Source: Burkholderiales bacterium (lineage in GTDB: Bacteria; Pseudomonadota; Gammaproteobacteria; Burkholderiales; SG8-39). Taken from it: a stretch of DNA of 6,175 nt. Of this stretch, positions 1 through 5,271 are shown piece by piece. The stretch spans positions 1-6,175 of the forward strand of contig JAENXP010000160.1 of assembly GCA_016649475.1 (NCBI GenBank), in the 5' to 3' direction. A model generated the notes under the pieces. That model searched no databases. It was not told where the DNA came from and saw only the letters and a program-made list of their open reading frames with translations. How positions within the stretch are numbered: position 1 is the stretch's first letter; each line of letters starts with the position of its first letter. Made by a program: the position numbers and the translations under genes.

Positions 1-122
1 TGCGAACCCGGAGACAATCCGCGCATTACCAGCGCGCCCCGCGTCACCACGAAGAAAAATACGCCGGTAAATGCCAAAAGGACAAAAACGGCAAAGACAC
101 TGCTGATCATCCACCCATTCAT
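1..122 (-). CDS. Partial small membrane-anchored protein, unknown function (5' end only)
   Basis: I do not recognise this protein. Reading leftward from ATG at 122, 40 codons are open to the window edge, so the gene is cut off and its full length is unknown. The visible N-terminus starts MNGWMISSVFAVF. Residues 6-26 are almost entirely hydrophobic (rich in Val, Phe and Leu) and form one convincing membrane segment, followed by Arg28 and Arg34. By the positive-inside rule this suggests an outside N-terminus and cytoplasmic continuation, which is tentative. The start is supported by a Shine-Dalgarno-like AAGGA (133-129 on the minus strand) 6 bases before the ATG. An in-frame second ATG at 110 (Met5) is possible but lacks as good a site. 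The gene is divergent from the DUF971/radical SAM operon, and a perfect FNR box lies between them, so it may be oxygen-regulated. Confidence 0.6.
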   Translation of the reverse strand, partial: MNGWMISSVFAVFVLLAFTGVFFFVVTRGALVMRGLSPGS

Positions 123-165
123 CGCGTTTCCTTAGAACAATATTGGATCTGTGCTCACGCCCGCC

Positions 166-194
166 AGTATCACGGCTTTTTGCCAGCCCATCAA
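166..194 (-). promoter_or_regulatory. Predicted leftward sigma70-type promoter for the membrane-protein gene
   Basis: On the minus strand, TTGATG (194-189, 4 of 6 to consensus) and GATACT (171-166, 4 of 6) are separated by 17 bp. The expected transcription start near 159 would give a leader of about 37 bases before the ATG at 122. The FNR box centre (250.5) would then sit at about -91.5, close to one of the spacings seen at class I FNR-activated promoters. The promoter boxes are seen in the sequence; activity and FNR control are inferred. Confidence 0.45.
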
Positions 195-263
195 GCCGGA
201 GTCTTGTCAGCCGCTATGTTGACGGACCAGGCGTTTTTGCGTTTTGATGTATATCAAGCCGGA
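190..263 (+). repeat. 11-bp direct repeat ATCAAGCCGGA (190-200 and 253-263)
   Basis: ATCAAGCCGGA occurs identically at 190-200 and 253-263, start to start 63 bp, which is close to six helical turns. The right copy begins with the right half of the FNR box. The left copy begins with the same half-site (ATCAA), which on the minus strand forms the first five bases of the predicted -35 box. It lacks a matching left half, so it is at best a half-site. Confidence 0.5.
244..257. promoter_or_regulatory. Perfect FNR/ANR-type box (TTGAT-N4-ATCAA)
   Basis: TTGATGTATATCAA matches the FNR/ANR consensus TTGAT-N4-ATCAA at all ten fixed positions and lies in non-coding DNA between divergent genes. FNR-family proteins bind such sites in response to oxygen loss; the related DNR/NarR and Crp-family proteins see similar sequences. 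Relative to the leftward predicted start (about 159) the site is near -91.5. For the rightward operon a class II position would put the start near 292, but no good -10 box is there. The site therefore fits the leftward gene better, though both could be controlled. Confidence 0.7.
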
Positions 264-282
264 AACGTTGCCTGAAGGGCCC

Positions 283-418
283 GATCCGGTCATTCGGGCG
301 AATTCTCCCCAATCCAGCCGCCACCCGGGCCGGCAATACCGTTACCATTGGAACCTGTGCGAAAAGAGGGGGACAAGCCCCCTCATGCCCCCTGATGCAG
401 AGGCTGATTCGGTCATTC
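283..418 (+). repeat. Imperfect 13-bp direct repeat GATYCGGTCATTC (283-295 and 406-418)
   Basis: GATCCGGTCATTC (283-295) and GATTCGGTCATTC (406-418) match at 12 of 13 bases and flank the hairpin region upstream of the DUF971 gene. They are 123 bp apart. The pair could be two binding sites or a trace of duplication; function is unknown and chance is possible. Confidence 0.35.
366..397 (+). other. GC-rich hairpin with two competing 3' arms in the DUF971 leader
   Basis: GAGGGGG (366-372) can pair perfectly over 7 bp with CCCCCTC (378-384) across a 5-base ACAAG loop. A near-identical second arm, CCCCCTG (388-394), could compete for 6 bp, because CCCCCTCATG (378-387) is followed directly by CCCCCTGATG (388-397). 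No T run follows, so this is not an ordinary intrinsic terminator. It could fold in the mRNA leader about 60 bases before the DUF971 start, and a regulatory role is only a guess. Confidence 0.4.
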
Positions 419-446
419 AGCAGCAGCCCCTGCGTCGATTGCGAAC

Positions 447-453
447 AAAGGAG
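447..453 (+). promoter_or_regulatory. Ribosome binding site of the DUF971 gene
   Basis: AAAGGAG lies 5 bases before the ATG at 459. It is the strongest Shine-Dalgarno match in the three-gene operon and fixes that start. Confidence 0.75.
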
Positions 454-458
454 ATCCC

Positions 459-869
459 ATGTCAGGGTTAGATAAAACCACCCCGTCCCCGACCGAAATC
501 AAGCTGCACCAGAAATCGCGCATGCTGGAAATCTCATACACCGACGCCAAGTGCTTTACCCTGCCATTCGAGTTTCTGCGCGTTTATTCACCCTCGGCGG
601 AGGTGCGCGGCCATGGCCCGGGGCAGGAAGTCCTGCAGGTCGGCAAGCAGAATGTGGAGATCACCCATATCGAGCCGGTGGGCTCGTACGCGGTGCAATT
701 GACATTTTCCGACGGGCACGACAGCGGTCTGTATTCCTGGGATTATCTGTACAAGCTCGGCGTGAATCAGGACTCGATGTGGAAGCACTACCTGGAACGC
801 ATGCAGGAGGCGGGCGCAAGCCGTGTCGCGGCGACGGGCGAGTTCGCGCAACGCCCCAAGTCGAAGTAG
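459..869 (+). CDS. Stand-alone DUF971 (GBBH-like N-terminal domain) protein
   Basis: The 136-residue product is essentially one DUF971 domain (about residues 12-105). Typical features are LRVYSPSAEVRGHGPGQ (40-56), a second strand region with IEPVGSYAVQLTFSDGH (71-87), and GLYSWDYLYKLG (90-101). The same domain precedes the catalytic part of gamma-butyrobetaine hydroxylase and forms the C-terminal part of the Fe-S scaffold HCF101; bacterial stand-alone copies have no firmly established function. In the hydroxylase the domain binds zinc through cysteines and a histidine, but here only one cysteine (Cys32) is present, so that type of zinc site is unlikely. The C-terminal ~30 residues are charged and probably flexible. 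It is the first gene of an operon, ending 6 bp before the radical SAM start, which makes an Fe-S helper role conceivable but unproven. A cytoplasmic location is expected because no signal sequence is seen. Confidence 0.9.
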   Translation: MSGLDKTTPSPTEIKLHQKSRMLEISYTDAKCFTLPFEFLRVYSPSAEVRGHGPGQEVLQVGKQNVEITHIEPVGSYAVQLTFSDGHDSGLYSWDYLYKLGVNQDSMWKHYLERMQEAGASRVAATGEFAQRPKSK

Positions 870-875
870 GCGTGC

Positions 876-2339
876 ATGGATAGCGGCGGCGATTCCCGTC
901 TGATCGAAGGCGCCGGGGCGGAACAGCAATCCGGCGCGCCCGGCCGCTTCGAGGTCGTGCTGATCAACCCGTATGAGCTGGGCCGGCAGCCCTTCGCCCT
1001 GGCTGAGCCTGCAGCATGGCTGAAGCGCGACGGATTCGAGGTGCGCTGCATCGATCTTTCGCTGCAGCAACTCGATCCGGCCGTGCTGGCAGGCGCGCAA
1101 CTGGTGGCCCTGTATGTCGGCATGCACACTGCGACGCGCATCGCGGTCGAAGCGCTCCCGCGCATCCGCGCGCTGGCGCCGCTGGCGCATTTGTGCGTGT
1201 ACGGGCTGTACGCGCCGATGAATCAGGATTTGCTGCGCGGATTGGGTGTGAAAACCATACTGGGTGGGGAATTCGAACCCGCGCTGGCCGGCCTGGCACG
1301 GCGGCTGCGCGCGGGAGAGGACTGCGATACGCAGGCCGGGCCGGTGGTGAATCTGGCCAGAATCAATTTTCTCACCCCCGAGCGCTCGGGTCTGCCGGAA
1401 CTCGCGCGCTACGCCCATTTGCTCATGCCCGATGGCGGCAAGAAACAGCTGGGCTTCATCGAAGCGAGCCGGGGCTGCAAGCACTTGTGCCGCCATTGTC
1501 CGGTGGTGCCGGTCTATCAGGGCAAGTTCCGCATCGTGCCGGTGCCGGTGGTGATGGCGGATATCGCGCAGCAGGTCGAGGCCGGTGCGGCGCACATATC
1601 GTTCGGCGATCCGGATTTTTTCAATGGCAGCACGCATGCCATGAAAGTGCTAGCGGCCATGCACGCGAAGTTTCCCGGCTTGAGTTTCGATGCCACCATC
1701 AAGATTCAGCACATCATTGCTCACGCCGATTTGCTGCCTGCGCTCAAGGCGGCGGGCTGCCTGTTCATCACCGCGGCGGTCGAGTCGGTGGACGCGCAGG
1801 TGTTGCAGCATCTCGCCAAGAACCATACGCCGGCCGACTTCGAGCGCGCGCTGCAGTTGTGCCGCGACGCCGGCATCGCCATGGCGCCGACCTTCGTGCC
1901 GTTTACGCCTTGGACCAGTCTCGAAAGCTATCTCGACCTGCTGCGCACGCTGTTGCGCCTGCGTCTGGTGGAGGCGGTGCCGCCGATTCAGCTATGCATA
2001 CGCCTGCTCGTGCCGGAAGGCTCGTGGCTGCTGCGCTTGCCGGGATTCGGCGAAATGATCGAAGCGTTCGATCCGAAATTGCTGGGCTATCCGTGGCGGC
2101 ACGCCGATGCGCGCGTGGACAGGCTGCAACAGGCGCTGCAGACGCTGGCCGCGCAAGGCGATCGGGACGGTTTGCCGCGCAGCGAAATTTTTGCGCAGAT
2201 GTGGGGGCTCGCCCACGATGCGCTGGGCCTGCAGGCGCCGTTGCTGACAGCGGCGGATTTCGGCGTGCCCGTTGCGCATCTGTCCGAGCCCTGGTATTGC
2301 TGCGCGGAGCCCACCGAACAGCAATTGCAGAGTTTTTGA
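876..2339 (+). CDS. B12-binding-like radical SAM protein with CCAEP tail (CUAEP/CCAEP-tail (seleno)protein family)
   Basis: The 487-residue protein has two recognisable parts. Residues ~24-140 form a Rossmann-like domain of the B12-binding type found in radical SAM enzymes, with VVLINPYELGRQP (27-39), a GMHTATR stretch and the linker GGEFE (130-134). The classic cobalamin DxHxxG motif is not visible. The radical SAM core follows, with the 4Fe-4S motif C201-KHL-C205-RH-C208 (CX3CX2C) and a conserved-looking FGDPDFFNG (243-251). Near the end is WYCCAEP, with Cys475-Cys476-Ala-Glu-Pro. In related proteins the first of these residues can be selenocysteine (CUAEP/CCAEP-tail family); here both are TGC-encoded cysteines, so no selenocysteine machinery is needed. 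The substrate and product are unknown. The ATG at 876 has only a weak TAGG site, overlapping the preceding stop, which suggests translational coupling. The first ~22 residues are poorly conserved in style and the start could be debated. It is followed 10 bp later by an ATP-grasp ligase gene. Confidence 0.9.
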   Translation: MDSGGDSRLIEGAGAEQQSGAPGRFEVVLINPYELGRQPFALAEPAAWLKRDGFEVRCIDLSLQQLDPAVLAGAQLVALYVGMHTATRIAVEALPRIRALAPLAHLCVYGLYAPMNQDLLRGLGVKTILGGEFEPALAGLARRLRAGEDCDTQAGPVVNLARINFLTPERSGLPELARYAHLLMPDGGKKQLGFIEASRGCKHLCRHCPVVPVYQGKFRIVPVPVVMADIAQQVEAGAAHISFGDPDFFNGSTHAMKVLAAMHAKFPGLSFDATIKIQHIIAHADLLPALKAAGCLFITAAVESVDAQVLQHLAKNHTPADFERALQLCRDAGIAMAPTFVPFTPWTSLESYLDLLRTLLRLRLVEAVPPIQLCIRLLVPEGSWLLRLPGFGEMIEAFDPKLLGYPWRHADARVDRLQQALQTLAAQGDRDGLPRSEIFAQMWGLAHDALGLQAPLLTAADFGVPVAHLSEPWYCCAEPTEQQLQSF

Positions 2340-2349
2340 GGCTGCCGCC

Positions 2350-3615
2350 GTGAAGCGCGTGCTGCTGCTGCTGCCCACCACCGGTTACCGCAACGAAGAT
2401 TTTCTTGCGGCCGCAAAGCGCCTGGAAGTCGAAGTCATCGGCGTCGCCAACTACTGCCATCAACTCGCGCCCTCCTGGGGCATGAGTCCGATACGCTCGG
2501 TTCCGTTCGATCAGCCGGTGGCCGCGCTGAAACAATTGCAGTCCGCCCTCGGGCGCAAGCCGGACGCAGTGCTGGCGGTGGACGACAGCGGCCTGGATCT
2601 GGCGGCCTTGTTATGCGAATACCTCTATCTCCCGGGCAATTCTCCCGAGGCGGTGCGCCGGACCCGCGACAAACTGGCGTTCAGGGACCTGCTGCAGGGC
2701 GCCGGCCTGCACCACCCGGATTTCTTTCACCTCGACAAGGACGCACAGGCGCTATCACTGCCGCCGCCGCTGCGCTTCCCGGTAGTGGTCAAGGCGCGCC
2801 GCCTCAGCGCCAGTCGCGGCGTGATCCGCGCCGATACGCTGCAGGCATACGCGCGCGCCGTGCATTGGGTACGCGGCATCCAGGCCAAAGCCGACCGCGA
2901 CGCGGCCGCGCTGGGTGTGATCGTGGAGAACTTCATCCCCGGCAGCGAACATGTGCTGGAAGGACTGCTGCGCAACGGCCGGCTGCGCGTGTTGGCGCTG
3001 ATCGACAAGCCCGATCCGCTGGACGGCCCCTATTTCGAGGAAACCATGTACGTCACGCCATCGCGCCTGACGCAGGAACGGCAGGCGGAGATCGCGCAGA
3101 CGGTACAGCGCGCGTGCACATTGGCAGGGCTGGAAAGCGGCCCCATCCACGCCGAAATGCGCGTAAATGAACAAGGCGTATGGCTGCTCGAGGTCGCCGC
3201 ACGTTCCATCGGCGGCCTGTGCGGCAGGATGCTGCGCCCGGCGCTGGGCATGAGTCTGGAGGAATTGATCCTGCGCGATGCGCTGAACTTCCCTGTGCCC
3301 GAGGTGGGACGCAGTGCTGCAAACGGCGTGATGATGATCCCGATTCCGCGTCACGGCATTTTCCAGGGTGTGCGCGGGCGCGAAACTGCGCTGGCGCTCG
3401 CCGGCATCAGCGACATCCGCATTACCGCCAGTCCGGGCCAGCTGATTTCGGCGCCACCCGAAGGCGCGGGCTACCTGGGATTCATTTTCGCGCAGGGCAC
3501 TTCGCCCGACGAGGTCGAGTCCGGCTTGCGCCGCGCGCTGCAGGAACTGCAGTTCGACATTCAGACGGAAATTCCGCTGAGCGAACTGCGGATCCAAGAG
3601 CCTATTTCAAAATGA
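2350..3615 (+). CDS. ATP-grasp ligase, L-amino-acid-ligase-like
   Basis: This 421-residue protein carries an ATP-grasp fold. Residues 1-95 form an N-terminal Rossmann-like domain (KRVLLLLPTTGY at 2-13, AVDDSGLD at 76-83). The ATP-binding part has VVVKARR with Lys148, a glycine-containing SRGV loop (155-158), and the ENFIPGSEHVLEG stretch (193-205). Probable Mg-ATP ligands are Glu269 (HAE) and Glu281, followed by Arg285 in EVAARSIGG (281-289). Residues ~325-405 resemble the C-terminal domain of L-amino-acid ligases. Such enzymes join a carboxylate to an amine through an acyl-phosphate, often giving dipeptides; the actual substrates cannot be read here. I choose the GTG at 2350 because GAGG (2338-2341), overlapping the radical SAM stop, lies 8 bases upstream and the Rossmann strand begins at once. 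A longer in-frame reading from TTG at 2272 would overlap the previous gene by 68 bp with a non-conserved extension. It is the last gene of the operon. Confidence 0.88.
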   Translation: MKRVLLLLPTTGYRNEDFLAAAKRLEVEVIGVANYCHQLAPSWGMSPIRSVPFDQPVAALKQLQSALGRKPDAVLAVDDSGLDLAALLCEYLYLPGNSPEAVRRTRDKLAFRDLLQGAGLHHPDFFHLDKDAQALSLPPPLRFPVVVKARRLSASRGVIRADTLQAYARAVHWVRGIQAKADRDAAALGVIVENFIPGSEHVLEGLLRNGRLRVLALIDKPDPLDGPYFEETMYVTPSRLTQERQAEIAQTVQRACTLAGLESGPIHAEMRVNEQGVWLLEVAARSIGGLCGRMLRPALGMSLEELILRDALNFPVPEVGRSAANGVMMIPIPRHGIFQGVRGRETALALAGISDIRITASPGQLISAPPEGAGYLGFIFAQGTSPDEVESGLRRALQELQFDIQTEIPLSELRIQEPISK

Positions 3616-3635
3616 AGGGAGATATCCCCTCATTT
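3610..3635. terminator. Possible bidirectional terminator hairpin between convergent genes
   Basis: AAATGA (3610-3615) pairs with TCATTT (3630-3635); after one A-C mismatch, GGGA (3617-3620) pairs with TCCC (3625-3628) around a GATA loop. The left arm includes the ATP-grasp stop codon. Read leftward, the stem is followed by TTTTG partly shared with the arm, so it suits the convergent dehydrogenase gene (stop at 3673) at least as well as the operon. The stem is AT-rich and short, and the T tracts are weak. Confidence 0.4.
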
Positions 3636-3672
3636 GGCAATGAACCATTGGTCTGGCGGGCGTTTGCGCCGA

Positions 3673-4983
<1,311 letters not shown>

Positions 4984-5034
4984 GTTGGCTCCTATTTCGT
5001 TTCAATGGACATGAGATCCCAGCGCCTGCGATCC

Positions 5035-5063
5035 AGTATCTTGACCGTCTGCGCGCTTGTCAA
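5035..5063 (-). promoter_or_regulatory. Predicted sigma70 promoter for the dehydrogenase gene
   Basis: On the minus strand a perfect -35 TTGACA (5063-5058) is followed after exactly 17 bp by GATACT (5040-5035, 4 of 6 to consensus). The expected start near 5028 leaves a leader of about 45 bases to the ATG at 4983. The -35 lies inside the palindrome GCTTGTCAAGC (5055-5065), so a repressor bound there could block polymerase. Confidence 0.6.
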
Positions 5064-5153
5064 GCATGGGTCACCGACGAAGCTGATTCCCGTTTTCGAA
5101 ACAATATTATGTGAAGCAGTCACTGCAAGGTGTAGTCGCCTTGACAAGCGTGG
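5056..5153 (+). repeat. Paired CTTGWCAAGCRTGG elements overlapping divergent -35 boxes
   Basis: CTTGTCAAGCATGG (5056-5069) and CTTGACAAGCGTGG (5140-5153) match at 12 of 14 bases. Each contains a 9-bp palindrome CTTGWCAAG that covers the -35 box of one of the two divergent promoters. They are 84 bp apart start to start, which is eight turns at 10.5 bp, so the same DNA face would be presented. Part of the match follows from the -35 consensus itself; the shared GCRTGG extension does not. Possible operators of a common regulator. Confidence 0.5.
5116..5126. promoter_or_regulatory. 11-bp palindrome GCAGT-C-ACTGC, possible operator
   Basis: GCAGTCACTGC is a perfect inverted repeat with a single central C. 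It sits 14 bp upstream of the -35 box of the rightward promoter, centred near -55 relative to the predicted start at 5176. This is a suitable place for an activator site, but no protein can be assigned from sequence. Confidence 0.35.
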
Positions 5154-5169
5154 CAACAGTCAACATACT
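5141..5169 (+). promoter_or_regulatory. Predicted sigma70 promoter for the binding-protein gene
   Basis: A perfect -35 TTGACA (5141-5146) is followed after 17 bp by CATACT (5164-5169, 4 of 6 to consensus). The predicted start near 5176 gives a leader of about 96 bases, in which the 8-bp tandem repeat lies. The arrangement mirrors the leftward promoter of the dehydrogenase gene. Confidence 0.6.
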
Positions 5170-5180
5170 CGTTCCCATCC

Positions 5181-5229
5181 CGTTGAATTGACGTTCAGTC
5201 GTTGACGTTTAGTCGTTTAGTCGTTTAGG
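5181..5229 (+). repeat. 8-bp tandem repeat CGTTTAGT with degenerate copies
   Basis: CGTTTAGT stands at 5206-5213 and 5214-5221, and CGTTTAGG at 5222-5229. Degenerate copies precede them: CGTTGAAT (5181-5188), CGTTCAGT (5192-5199) and a shortened CGTTGA (5200-5205). The array lies between the predicted promoter and the binding-protein start, so it would be in the mRNA leader. It may vary in copy number by slippage or bind a protein. Confidence 0.65.
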
Positions 5230-5256
5230 CCACCTCTGTCGTATCACTGTTTTTTT

Positions 5257-5262
5257 GCGGAG
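5257..5262 (+). promoter_or_regulatory. Ribosome binding site of the binding-protein gene
   Basis: GCGGAG lies 9 bases before the ATG at 5272, directly after a run of seven T (5250-5256). It supports the start in front of a clear signal peptide. Confidence 0.55.
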
Positions 5263-5271
5263 CTTGCATTC

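Larger units (their letters stand above)
123..458. other. 336-bp non-coding divergent control region
   Basis: No credible gene lies here. The open stretch that begins inside the FNR box at 244 has no ribosome site, low-complexity composition and overlaps the DUF971 start. The region separates a leftward membrane-protein gene from the rightward DUF971/radical SAM/ATP-grasp operon. From left to right it holds a leftward promoter (166-194), an 11-bp direct repeat whose copies begin at 190 and 253, a perfect FNR box (244-257), an imperfect 13-bp direct repeat (283-295 and 406-418), and a GC-rich hairpin (366-384). A convincing sigma70 -10/-35 pair for the rightward operon was not found, so that promoter may be activator-dependent or may use another sigma factor. 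Confidence 0.75.

Noticed and set aside
366..384. Hairpin as an intrinsic terminator
   Set aside because: No T run follows either arm.
244..471. 75-codon frame in the control region
   Set aside because: Starts with TTG inside the FNR box, has no ribosome site and overlaps the well-supported DUF971 start.
588..1637. 349-codon leftward open frame opposite the DUF971 and radical SAM genes
   Set aside because: It is antisense to two genes with clear family motifs, has Arg/His/Ala-rich low-information composition and no ribosome site; long antisense frames are expected at this GC content.
2337..2339. TGA of the radical SAM gene as a selenocysteine codon, given its selenoprotein family
   Set aside because: The family's Sec position is in the CCAEP tail, which is TGC-encoded here 38 bases upstream; reading through the TGA gives no family-like extension and the next gene begins at once.
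2272..2349. Upstream TTG start extending the ATP-grasp protein by 26 residues
   Set aside because: The extension overlaps the radical SAM tail, is non-conserved in style, and the GTG at 2350 has a proper ribosome site and begins the domain.
1016..2353. 445-codon rightward frame inside the radical SAM gene
   Set aside because: Composition is dominated by Ala, Gly and Arg, with no family motif; it is the +1-type shadow of the real gene.
2755..3597. 280-codon leftward frame opposite the ATP-grasp gene
   Set aside because: Antisense shadow without recognisable domain or start signal.
5181..5229. Tandem repeats as a CRISPR array or replication iterons
   Set aside because: Units are 8 bp with no spacers, and there is no replication gene or AT-rich unwinding region beside them.
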